A stretch of 64,000 bases of DNA from Rotaria socialis (Eukaryota > Rotifera > Eurotatoria > Philodinida > Philodinidae): NCBI GenBank assembly GCA_905331475.1, contig CAJNYU010001127.1:248001-312000 (forward strand). The letters are read 5' to 3'. Shown one piece after another: positions 26,066 to 38,138 of this stretch. Position 1 is the first letter of the stretch. Every line of letters begins with the position of its first letter. The notes under the pieces were generated by a model. The model made no database searches. It had not been told where the DNA came from and was given only the letters and a program-made list of their open reading frames with translations. The translations under genes and the position numbers were made by a program.

Positions 26066-28480
26066 AAGAATGAAATATAATTATATTGGTTGATATTGAA
26101 ACAGTTTGGTGTGGTTTATGGTATGATGCACTGCGACAATACTTAAGTTGTAAAAAAAGTATCGTATAAATCTAGGTGTTATGTCTCTTAAACATATCGA
26201 TTAGTTTAAAATGCTAAACAAATTGTATTGAACAATAATTCAGAAAGAAGATTGTTTCTAGGATAAGAACAAATATTATTACTTTCAATAATAAATGAAG
26301 TAGATATATCATTGGTAGAATTGTTTTAATTTAGATGAATTAATATTAAAAAGTTAAACTCAATAAGAAGATTTTATTTACTTTGTTGAAGAAATTTTTT
26401 TCTTTGAGACTAGTTGATGTAAACAAACTAAGATTTACTGAATAGAAAGAAAAAAAAAGATACAAATCGAATCCATATGACATACTGACATAAACGATAA
26501 AAAAGTTTACGCTTTAGCAGTAAAATATTTTTAATTGTCACATGTTCACAACATTAGACCAAAAGTATTGTTCTCGTGTATATACTCTTTGATTAATGAT
26601 GATCAATTGTTTACAAAAATATTTGTTATTTAGTTAGATTTAAAAATGTATGGTTTAATTAGAATTCAACCAGCAATACAATCTAGTGATCATATACTTT
26701 ACTTGTTGTGATATAAATTGAATACAAAAGATAGAAAGGTTGTAATTTTATGAACTCAGTTGTTAATCGAGAGTAAATATTATTGAAGTAATTCATGATG
26801 GACTAGACCAGGTCTCGTTATACGATAATAACAAAAACAAAATTAATAACTATACTCAATAACACTATCTCGTATTATTAATTTTGAAGAACATAAAATT
26901 TTTTCCTTCGATCAACACTACTAGTTAGATTAGTCATAAACATAGATTTAGATATCATAATTCAATAGAACAGTATTGATAGAATCGGATCGAATAATTA
27001 TTAACACATGTGATTGCCAAGAGAAGTGAGCTTCAAAGAATTATTCATGTAAAACAGTTCGTGAGTTTTTTAGTTCGACAAAATGTTATTGGAAAGAAAG
27101 TCATTGTACAAGTATGAATAAGCACTGAACAATTCTATGTCCTTTTGTTAATTGTTAAATGGAATAGAAAAATCTCTTTAAATTAAAGAAAACCAAACTT
27201 TCTATTCAGTTTTATTTTTAGAATTTTTTTAACATGAGTTTAAATACCGATTAAAAATAAATATAGAAGTTGAGGTTCTCAGTATAAAAAAAGATCTCAC
27301 TTTTTAATGTGATATCATATCGAAAAGTCAAAATATTTGCACATAATAAAGAAAATAACTTTTCAGAAATATCGTGTTGTTTTGATTATATAAACTTTTT
27401 TTTAGACGAATTCTAATATTTTCTCAGGCAAAATTCTAAATCCAGTTCATACTACTAAGCAATACAGCAATAATCGAAATTCTGTTCTTGCGTAGTTAAA
27501 CTTGAAATTTATATTTATTCATGGGTATCATATGAAAAAATAGACGAGTGCTATTGATATTCTTAGGTTAAAATAGCACGAGTAAGCATGTATGCCATAA
27601 TGTCACAATTTCACAATTTCATAAATAAAAATGATTGTTGGAGAACTTTCTAGTTTAATTCATTAATAAATGCTATTGAATTATTTGTTTGACAATCTAG
27701 AAGACTTCAATTATTTTAAAAAGATTTTTTTTATTAAACTTCCTGTAAAATAATAAGTTTAGATTTACAAAAATATAGTCTCTATTGATAATAATAAAGG
27801 CGCTAGGTTCGCTTGCACATTGATTGTTCGATAATTGTCCAGTGTCAAACGACCGTAAAAGAATGAGTCATTCTCAAGATTTCTCGCTCTTTTCCGATGT
27901 CGTATCGTATCGTTACCTTGTGAAAAGTCAACTATACTAAACTGAGTATGGTTATTTTTTGTCAGTACTGATGAATAGCTCATGATTACTCAGATTTTCA
28001 GTCAGATTTTCGATATATTTCAAAAATGAAATAAAGTTTGTTTTGTTTACATTTTTAAAATGTAAAATAGTGACAATTAGTAAAGTTATTATTATAAAAA
28101 ATATTGTTTAATTCTTATAATATAAAAAAAAAATTAAGTCTTTCTTTTTTAAGTAGCGTGAAGATTTATTTCATTCTATTTTATTGAGAAAAAATATAGC
28201 TAGTTGAATTATCCCATCAAAAATATTGTCTCTTATTTTTAATGACAATTCTAATCTGGTTGTAATAAATGTAAATGCTTCTTGAACTTTAGAAGAAAAT
28301 CGTTTAGGAATAAAAAGAATTAAGAATTGTATTTTAATTCTTCAAGTCATCCTTTAATAAGAATTCTATTCGATAATATGAAATTTTGGTAATTATCAAA
28401 AAAGAAAATTCTTAAAAAATATTTTACTAAATTTTCTAAAAATCTGAATAATTTAATTCTATAAGAAACAAAAATTCTAG
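26066..28480. other. Intergenic, no supported gene
   Basis: About 2.4 kb of very AT-rich sequence before the F-box pair. No exon chain is seen on either strand. It ends in a splice-acceptor-like TTCTAG directly abutting the F-box start codon at 28481. Confidence 0.5.
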
Positions 28481-31186
28481 ATGTATTTCTCTTCAACAAC
28501 AACAGTTGAATGTTTACCGGATGAAATAATCTTAGAAATCTGCCGGTATCTTCACTGTAGTCATGTTCTTTATTCATTGTTTGATTTAAATTCTCGTATA
28601 AATCGATCTATAACATCTTATTGTCAACATGTATGGTTCCGTCGAGCATCATATAAACAACTACTTTATATATATCAATATATTCTACCTCGAATAGGTT
28701 CGTCTGTTCTGTCATTAACAATTCATCCATTACATCAAGCATCCTTTCCATTGTCATTTAAACATCAAATATCAAATATATTTACAAATTTAAATACTTT
28801 AACTTTAACAAGTTGGTCAAGTGAAAATTTATTATCATTTATTATTGAAACAATACCAGAAATGAAATCTTTACAAAAACTTGTTATTCAAGAATTATCA
28901 TGTTCATCACCAAAACAAAATATAGAATTAATTGAAAAACTTTTTAATATAAAAAATAGTCTGTTAACCAATATTATTTTTGATTACGATTGTGATGCAT
29001 TTGATTTAGTAGATCATGGTTTTACTAATTATATTTCATGTCATAATATACTTAATTTAACTATTCAACTTGATACATTAATGGATTTATCATCACTTAT
29101 TCATTTAATACCAAATATACATCGACTTGATGTATCATTGAAAAATTCATCATTAGGACACGTACCATTTCGTGTGAAATTTCCATTTCTAAAAGAATTA
29201 TCTGTATGTGCTGTTCATTGGTATTCTCAATTAGATGATCTTAAATCGTTACTTCAGATTGTACCTTCGATTGAAATATTTTCTTTAACAATATCTACTC
29301 GTGATTTTAATTTAATTAATGGTACAAAAATCCTTTCTATACTTCCGTCACAACTGAAACAGATCAACTATAGTGTTTGCTATTATCCATATGAAAGTTG
29401 GGAGTATTTTAATGTTGATATTATTAAAAAATCATGGCAATCTATTCCTATGATATATTCAATTAGTGAAATTGATAAACGAATATTTCTACATACACTA
29501 CCATATTCTTCATCGCGTTTGACAATAAGATCTAGTTTAGCTAAAAATATGCCTAACAAAGAAATGTATCAAATTTATTCAAAAATTGATCTAATTCAAG
29601 TATATTCTATGATTAATGTAGCAGATACATTTCCTATCATAGGACAATGTCGTCGTGTACGCGAACTAACTCTTTTTACTGCAAAAGATTCAACAATATC
29701 AAAGTCAACATGTATATCTTCAGGTAAATTCAATATTTAACATTAAAATAATTCAATAGAAAACTTATTGATATCGAACTCAAATCTGATACTTTTATCG
29801 AGTAAAAATATTCACCATATTTTTCAATGTGTTTTATCCATGATACTATTGGTTTTGTTTCCTAGCTCATGATGCCAATCAAATTTTACTGAAATTTATG
29901 TTGTATGATAGCATACTGTGAATAGTGTTATTCATGAATATAAATCTATAGAATTACTTCATGGATGCAGAAAATTCTTTTAGCAAAAAATCTTTTTAGA
30001 GAAGTAAAATCTTCAAATCTTGCATAAGTGTTCTTTGATTGAATTTCAATAGATAAATTATATCCGGATAAAATATTCTATAAGACAAAAGATCTAAATA
30101 CTATTAGTCATTCGTTCAGTACTAATGTAAATTCTAAAGAACCATAATCATAAGAAAAACAAACTTTATCATCAACTTCTTTTTCTTATCTAAATTCTTA
30201 ATACTACAGTATCCCATCCTGTGACACATTAGGATTCAGTAGATGCATACCACAAACAACTTCGAAAACATCTTTCTATAATCTTATATACATACTAATG
30301 TTAAGATGAGATGCCCAAAAAAAAACTAGATTTTTAGTTGCAATTGACATTATAGCAAATCTATATTTAAATTTATAATAATATAATTTTGGTTAAGTTT
30401 TCATAGTAGAATAACATGTTCGTGTTTTTATCCAGTTGGAAATCGAAATTCTATACAAACTAATTTTCTCTAACTTGTTACGATTGCAAAATCGAAATTA
30501 TTCTTTCTCTTCTTCAAGTTATTGACATCAATCTAATATGATTTCTATCACATGAAAAATTTATTTTTACTTTTATTTTCGTTCTAGCTGATAACAATAA
30601 ACAACCGATAAAACTTCCTTCTCTTGGTCGCCTTGATATTCTAACGATTGAAGGCATTCCATGTGGTTTGCATCATTTAAAAGACTTACTTGTTGCTGCA
30701 CCTAATCTATGCGTGTTAGTCATCGACTTAGATTGTTTGCTTACATTACTTGACAATGAAAATGAACCACTCATTTTATATGTTCTTCTTCATCGGCACA
30801 TACTTGACCTTTGTGTTCGTATTCCAGAAAATAATACCAATGATCCAGAAAATAGTATTAATGATCCAAAAAATGAAAATCAACAAAGGAAGAAATCAAA
30901 ATTAACTGTTGAAAAAATTCATCTTATAGCACGAACATTTAATCGTGTGAGAAATCTAACAATAGATTATGAAACATCAGATGAATATATTGAATCAAAT
31001 CTAATAAAATCAATCATACACGAATTTAAACAACTAGTTATATTTCATATCTATGGTAAAATTCCAGCTGATATGATTGAATGTGATATTCGACAATGGA
31101 TAATTAAACAAAGTTCTTTTCGTATAAAATCTCAAGATATATTTCGAGTTGAGTGTAGTAATGAATGGTTTAAGTTGTGGTTATAA
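28481..31186 (+). CDS. F-box / LRR-like protein, tandem copy 1
   Basis: Model: 28481-29723 and 30588-31186; one 864-nt GT-AG intron, frame kept, 613 aa. The N-terminus is an F-box (ECLPDEIILEICRYLHCSHV, LYSLFDLNSRINRSI), the motif that binds Skp1 in SCF ubiquitin ligases. The rest is a long run of degenerate leucine-rich segments (IPNIHRLDVSLKNSSLGHV, FPFLKELSVCAVHWYSQLDD, IVPSIEIFSLTIS) probably forming the substrate-binding solenoid. The protein ends in a ...WFKLWL motif shared with its neighbour, and exon 2 carries a short NDPEN-type repeat. The start follows CTAG directly, so the mRNA could be trans-spliced at or next to the start codon. The family has many copies in bdelloid genomes, to my knowledge. 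Substrate unknown. Confidence 0.85.
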
Positions 31187-31268
31187 GGAGGGAAAAGACT
31201 TCTTCTTTTGATAAAATTTCTATTTTTTTTATAAAAAAAAGAAAAAGAAAAAGAAAGATTTATTTTAG
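31187..31268 (+). promoter_or_regulatory. 82-bp intercistronic region with acceptor at the ATG
   Basis: Only 82 bp separate the stop codon of F-box copy 1 from the start of copy 2. It contains a T-rich tract, a purine (GAAAAA) run and ATTTATTTTAG, whose AG immediately precedes the ATG. No AATAAA is seen. This fits a polycistronic transcript resolved by spliced-leader trans-splicing better than an independent promoter. Confidence 0.5.
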
Positions 31269-33769
31269 ATGAACAATTTATTAGAATCCAATTTTGAATA
31301 TTTACCAGATGAAATGATTCTGGAAATCTATCGATATCTTCATTGTGGTCATGTATTATATTCATTTTATAATCTAAATTCACGTTTCAATTCTACAATA
31401 ACTAACTATTGTCATCATGTTATTCTTCGGCGATTAAATTATAATCAATTTCTTCATATTTATTCGAATGTTTTACCAAATATTGGATCGTCCATTATTT
31501 CATTAACAATAAATCGATTACAACAAACATACTTTTTTATTAATTTTAGTTTTCGAATGAATAAAATATTTCCTAATTTAAAAAAATTAGCATTAGATGA
31601 TTGGAAAAGCGAAATATTATTTTCATTTATCGAAAATCATTTAAGCCAACTAAAATATCTTCGTACTATTATTATTCGTGGTCTACAATCAACAATTTGT
31701 AAAAATTCAATTGCAGATACAAATGATGATTACAAACATCTATTAGAAATAACTCATAGAAACACTCAAATTGAATCTATTTATTTTGAACCTGATTGTT
31801 ATTCAATGATATTATCAATTAATCAGAAAGATCTTCTAACCCATTCGAATCTCATAGAAATGAGTATTTCACTTACGACATCGAATGATTTAATTTCTTT
31901 GGCTATGCTCGTTCCAAATATACGTCGACTTCATGTCATTATTGAAGAATTTTCACCAATCAATAAAACGATAATACCATTTCGATGTCTTACAGATTTT
32001 TCTCTGGATGCGATAGATTTTTATTCAAAACTCGATGACATTTCATCAATACTTCAACTGACACCAACCATACAAAATCTTTCATTGGCTCTTGCTACTC
32101 TAGATGAATGTCTTATTTATGGTCAGCATTTATTTAGACTTTTATCTTCTCAATTATTTATTAGCAATAATCTCATACAAAAATTAAAATATGCTGTATA
32201 TTTTTCTGCCTCTGCTGGTTATTGCCTTGATTCAGAGAATCTTTTAACATCATGGAATCCAATACCTATTGGTTATACAATTAATGAAACTGAAAATAGA
32301 TCTTTTATACTTCTTCATACATTACCATATCCGTCTATTCTTCTTAATTTACATTCAACGCTAGCTAATACATTTGGTATTAATATGAGTGATCACGTTT
32401 ACAATAATATTCAGTATTTATGCATATCAAATGCAAAAACTTTACTGGAAACATTTACTATAATACGGCATTGTCGAAAAATACAAGATCTTAATATTCA
32501 AATAGAAAATCATAGAACAGTTTTACCAGGTAAAATCAATACATGAGCTTTGTTAAATAGTATCGAAAGAAGAAGAAAACAAAAATCAACTTTCTTTTTG
32601 GCCAGAATCATCATAATTGATTTTCATTATAAAATGAACAGACATGCGTTTGCTATAAGAGAATTCAAGTTTTTGTGCATTCAGATCAATATAATTACAC
32701 ATGAAAAATCAGATTATTAAATCTACTACTACGTAGTTATTCTCGTCTTTTTGCTACAAGATCCATAGTTTTTCATGCTAGATACGATTAATTGTATGTT
32801 GACAAAAAAAATTTCTATCATCTTCTTACTGATATTCAACTGAAAATTGCCTTTCGAATAGTGATAATATATTTTGAAAAGAAATAATTAGATCGAAAGT
32901 ATCAGACTAAGCTCTATATCTATTTAAGATGTACCAATCATTTAACCTTAGTGTCACAGATGATATTTATTTTTTTGAAGTGAACGAAACAAACCAGAGT
33001 TGCCATAAACGATTGATAGGATGATCACTTCTTAATGCACTAGAAACATAACAGTTGTGAAGCTGTAGATCATGAATTAATTCTCAATTATCTGTAAATA
33101 GTCATTTTAGAAATATTGTCTAGGATATAATAGAAGATCTCATTTTTCAGAGAAGTATCTATTAGCATTTTCTCAATTCAAATAAGTTGATTCAGTCAAA
33201 CTAATCTTACATTTAATTATATTATGTTTATCGATTTTATTATAGTTCCGACCAATAAGCAAGTAAATATCAATCTTCCAAAGTTAAAACACCTTGAGAT
33301 TTTATCGATACTTGGAACAGTAGATAATTGGCAACATTTCGAAGCATTACTTATCTCAGCACATACTATCAGTACATTGCGTATTGATCTTAATTGTGCA
33401 ATTAAATTATTTGAATCTACAGATGAAGATTTAATATTCTCACGTGTTCTTCATTTATTTATTGATGGACACAGCAGTGATCTTAAACTTAAAAATGCTC
33501 ATATTAATAGTTTATCAAAAGTTTTCAGTGGTATACATTCATTAAAAATCAAACACACAACAGATCACTTAATTGAACCGAATATTGTAGGTTCACTTTT
33601 AGATAATTGTAAACAATTAATTGTATTTACAATAAATGGACGAATACCAGATGGTTTATCATTAGAAAATATTCAGGAATGGCTCATTGAGTATTCATCT
33701 CGATTAAAAAATTCCGAAAAAAATTATCAAGTAGACTTCTGTGATAATTGGTTGCAAATTTGGCTGTGA
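31269..33769 (+). CDS. F-box / LRR-like protein, tandem copy 2
   Basis: Model: 31269-32529 and 33246-33769; one 716-nt intron, frame kept, 594 aa. Same plan as the upstream neighbour: F-box (EYLPDEMILEIYRYLHCGHV, LYSFYNLNSRFNSTI), degenerate leucine-rich segments (LVPNIRRLHVIIEEFSPI, LTDFSLDAIDFYSKLDD, LTPTIQNLSLAL) and a C-terminal WLIEYSSRL...NWLQIWL. The intron is in the same place and phase (after a single G of a codon) as in copy 1, so the pair arose by tandem duplication and has since diverged strongly. The reading frame is intact, so both copies may be functional SCF substrate adaptors. Confidence 0.85.
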
Positions 33770-35098
33770 ATATTTCTTATTTTTGTTTTTGCTGTTGTTA
33801 TTATTGTTGTTGTTTTCTTTTATTGTTGTACAATTTACATAAATTTAGAATAAATTTTTTTTATAGACAAATAGCTACAAACGTTTTTTTTATTTATATG
33901 AATATTTTGTAAACTATCTTCAAATGCATAAACTTATGAAACATTCAAGTTATCCTTAGTAAAGATTTAATAAACATATTGAGATAAATTACAACAGACA
34001 GATGTTTACTGGAAGCTATATGAGTCAATGTCAGGAACAACGGGAAGGAGAAATGCGATTCGTACTGATCTGTTTTGATTTTTCTCCACATAGCTGTTTA
34101 ATTTTAATGGCCTCTAGTAAGTCGTTCAATGAACTGAAAATTTCTGTATATCGAGTTTATTTCCAAAGTATTTTTCTAACGAGTATTAAATATCTATTGG
34201 TTCGATTGAAAATTTAAACGAAGTCAGACAATATTTTATAAACGCATGACATTACTTAAGGATTGTATTGATGAAATGAATACAAGAGTGTGAATTTTTA
34301 TCAACTTCTTGTTTATCAATAGTGCTATCTGAAAATCGTACTTGAGAACTAAAGTATTTGAATTGAACGAATTCGAATTTATTATTAATATAAATATTAA
34401 ATTGATAACAGTGTTTCGTTGATAGAAAAACAAATTATTAAGTTGCTCGAATGAAACTAGGAGCAGTTTTGTCATAACCGAATCTTTATTTTCATTGTTT
34501 TAACGTTCAAAAATTTGTTGCCTTCATTCAATATATACATAATTTTTAAGTAAGTAGAAATGTAAACATTCTATAAGATTTATAGTTTATAAATCTGCTT
34601 ACTTACAATGGAATAAATAAGAATTGAATTTTTTAGATAAATCATTAAGAGGTACGATATAGTGATGATAATATCTTTCAAATGTAGTCTTTTATAGAAA
34701 AATAGAATAAAGTAAAATAGATTTTCACTATAAACTTTATCCAGCTATACAATTGTAAAATACAGTTTTATAGCGACCTCATCAAGCACACCATTTTATA
34801 GGTCAACTACTACTTCCAATCATTTTAACATCGATAACTTGCGTTCGTTCGCTCACAGAAAAGAATGGTTTTAATCTGTCTATGTCTAATAATACTAACT
34901 TACTTTCTCGTTGCGTCATATTTTAGTTTAAAAAGGACCTTTAATATTTTTTCTATAGCTTTGATCTTTCATGTAATTCAAAAACGGGCAAACTACTGCT
35001 CTTTTTGACATTCTTATGATTTATATCATTTTATTAGTGAGAATAATATGGTTTCTCTATGATTTTTTAAAGTTTTGTTTCGTCATTAAGTTTAACTT
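33770..35098. other. Intergenic, no supported gene
   Basis: About 1.3 kb between the F-box pair and NUP54. A TTG-repeat run (33780-33830) lies just after the F-box stop. No exon chain is seen. Confidence 0.5.
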
Positions 35099-35111
35099 TT
35101 TTGTATTTTAG

Positions 35112-37262
35112 ATGTCATTTACATTTGGAGCAACTCCTGCTACAAAAACGATTATATTCGGCACTCCTACTAACACCAATACAGCTACAGCTCCAACTGC
35201 AAGTCCATTTACATTTGGTACGCCAGCAGCTACTACAACAACATCTACAGCTCCTCTATTTGGTGTTCCTGCTGCAACTACGACAGCTACTACTGCACCA
35301 TTCAATTTTGCAACACCAGCTGCTACAACTACGACATCAATCTTTGGATTCGGTTCACCAGCATCAACGACTACGGCAGCAACAACAGCCGCAAAAACGC
35401 TCTTCACTGGATTTGGTACAGGAGCACCTACGACAACAACAGGATTCGGCTTTGGTGCACCAACAACTACCTCAGCACCTGCTGCATTCGGTGGATTTGG
35501 ATTTCCAGCGGCACCAGTTACAACGACAGCACCTGCATTTGCTTTCAGTGGTGGTGTGTATCTCATCAAAGATAGCACAGATTTTTCATTTTTTACATAA
35601 ACAAATCATCTTTTATTCGTTTAGGACAACCATTTGGAACTAATACTGCACCCGCTCAAATAGCAGCTCCACCAGCTAATGCAATTCGCCCAGATGATTT
35701 ACTAATAACATCACTAACTGCACCACGCTTATTTAATGATGAACGAGATGAACTTCTTCTTAAATGGAATATTCTACAAGTATTCTATGGTACCGGTAAA
35801 ACATTTTGTCATCTAGGTAAATAATTAACTACAAAAAAACAATAATATTTAATCTTGATACTATTTAGGCGTTTATGATGTTGACGTTAATCTTCCCTAT
35901 CACGTTTTTAAAGTAAATTTAACTCTATTCATTTTGTTATCTTCATAGAAAAACTAAATCATTTTGTTTACTCATAGACATATTCATACAGTGTCCGTCC
36001 AAAAACTCGTGACGAAGATGGTCTAGTTGCACTAATTATAAACCAAAAGCTAGCTGATGTTGTCAAAGATAAAGATAAACGGATTGAAAGCCTCCATCGG
36101 TTGTGTTTTAACAACAATCCAAATTGTATCATTGAACTTGAAGGAATTTCACCACTAGCTGACGATCGTACCCAAGTAAATCGAATAACATTTTTATTTT
36201 CACACCTTTTCAACAACAACAAAAAAAATTTCTTTATTAGATGTTAATTGTAGTCAGTGAAAAACAGCCTGGAACATTATTAGTTAAAAAAGCGAAAGCA
36301 TCTGTCGTTGTTAATTATCTTCAACCGCCACCACAACAGCAACAAGCAACAACTTTGATGGCACCACCTGCAAATCCAAATAAAGCACATTTAGATTCTA
36401 TGGGTATTGTTCAAGTTTTTGCACGAACAGATTTAAGTGATCAAGATTATAAACAATATCTGGATTCTACACCACCAGGTTTGTTTTTCTAAAAGTGAAT
36501 TATTGAATACCATGCTATTTTTTATTCAATTATACTAAGGCCTAACGGCATTCGTCTGGGAACAAGCGAAAAAAGAAAATCCAAAACCACAGTTACTTTT
36601 GCCTGTACCACTGGTTGGTGTAAAAGGTAATTGAAAATATATCAAATTTCTTTAAAAAAGAATCATATCTATATACTATGCAATAGCATTACGGGATCGT
36701 ATGAAATCTCAGTTTATTGAACATGAAGATCAGAAACAACAATTAGAAATCATCCGTCAACAATTACATTCTGTTAAAGATCAATGTGATGCATTTCGTT
36801 TAACAATGAAACGTTATCAAACAAATTTACTTGAATATTCACATCGAATTCTTAAAGTAAATATCAAAAGTAGATATATCGAAAAAATATAGCATTGAAC
36901 GTATTTAGGCAACAATTCAATTTGAATGTCGCCGTCGTCAATATGAGCCAAAATTAACTTCAACTGAAATTCAAATTTGGACTAATCTTCATTCATTACA
37001 AAGTTTATCTCAATCACCATTGGACATTCGTATAAAAGACTTAATTATGAAAATACGTATGAATCCAACACTATTAGCTCCAATCCAATGGGCATCCATA
37101 CTAAACACCAATGAATCATTACGTTTCGATAAAGAAAAGATCGAACAGATTAAAGATATTTTACAAGATATTCATCGTGGTATTAAAAATGTGGTTGAAT
37201 TAGTGCAAAATGATCGAACAGCATTAGCAAAAATTGATGAAAAACTTTCACCGAGAAGATAA
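35112..37262 (+). CDS. NUP54: Nucleoporin NUP54, eight exons
   Basis: Model: 35112-35553 (or 35550), 35625-35816, 35869-35912, 35978-36175, 36241-36478, 36540-36626, 36687-36856 and 36909-37262; all in frame, about 574 aa (human NUP54 is about 507). Exon 1 is a Thr/Ala/Pro-rich FG domain with about eleven FG dipeptides (FTFGA, IFGFGS, GFGFGA, AFGGFGF), the hydrophobic mesh that binds transport receptors. The conserved domain follows: NDERDELLLKWNILQVFYGT, then RPKTRDEDGLVALIIN, SMGIVQVFARTDLS and PPGLTAFVWEQAKKENP, and a C-terminal coiled coil (EDQKQQLEIIRQQLHSVKDQ; FRLTMKRYQTNLLEYSHRIL) that assembles with NUP62 and NUP58 in the central pore channel. An acceptor (TATTTTAG) sits directly on the ATG. 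Confidence 0.93.
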
Positions 37263-38138
37263 AGAATATGTATTTAAATCAATCAACTACACTGCTTTTT
37301 CGACATCAGACAATTGAGAAACAAACTTTTTTGTGTATTTTTGTTATTATTTGAAAAAAAATATTAATGCTTATCAGTAAACAAATCATTCATTTTTCGT
37401 TGCCAGAATTATTTTATGAGTGTTCTTGATATTCATCACAATTTACACGCACACTCAGCTCAGTACATAGATAGATCTAAACATATTAAAGAATATGCAG
37501 AATATTAATCGTCTTTCAAGAGAAAAAAAGACTAACACTCAAACATTCCAGTGTAGTTTACAACGTAATCTCTTCTAAATAAAAGAAAACTGACTGATTT
37601 ATACGTACTTGGAGAGAATAATCTGTAGGAGTCAGTCTATCCTAAAGTTCTAACACAATGAATAAAATACCTAATTCATTTATATTTGACCCTGAAAACG
37701 AGAGATCTAAAAACATTGTTTTGCTTATTTTAAATTTTGTAGAAAATTGAGTTAGAAATCTTTTGACAATAAAAATCAAGTTTCACTGGCAGAAATGAAG
37801 ATAATATCAACTATTATATACAGAAGATATTATTCTTTATGGTTCATCCAATAGCAATGAACGATGAACAAATCTAAGAAATTTCCATAGATAAAGAAAA
37901 CGTTTTTTTCTGGACTCTTGTAAATTATTCATTTAACAGATGTGTAACTCATGATGTGAACGTCTTTCAAGAAAAAGAAAAGATTCTTTCGCTTATTAAA
38001 TTATTTTTATCGGTCTTTAGAAATATAGAGAATATTATTTCTCTTTTTTTAATTTTACTTGTAGGCGATTTTCTCTGCATCAAGACAAATACAAGAAAAA
38101 TTGTTTGATTTTGTTACGGAACAAAAGATTTAAATTTA
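37263..38138. other. Intergenic, no supported gene
   Basis: About 0.9 kb between the convergent NUP54 and the pseudogene. AT-rich; no exon-like frame is seen. Confidence 0.5.

Noticed and set aside
35101-35643. Long overlapping open frames on both strands over NUP54 exon 1
   Set aside because: They are Leu/Gln- or Val/Ala-rich readings of the repetitive FG-domain codons. The + frame starting at 35112 continues through correct introns into conserved NUP54 sequence.
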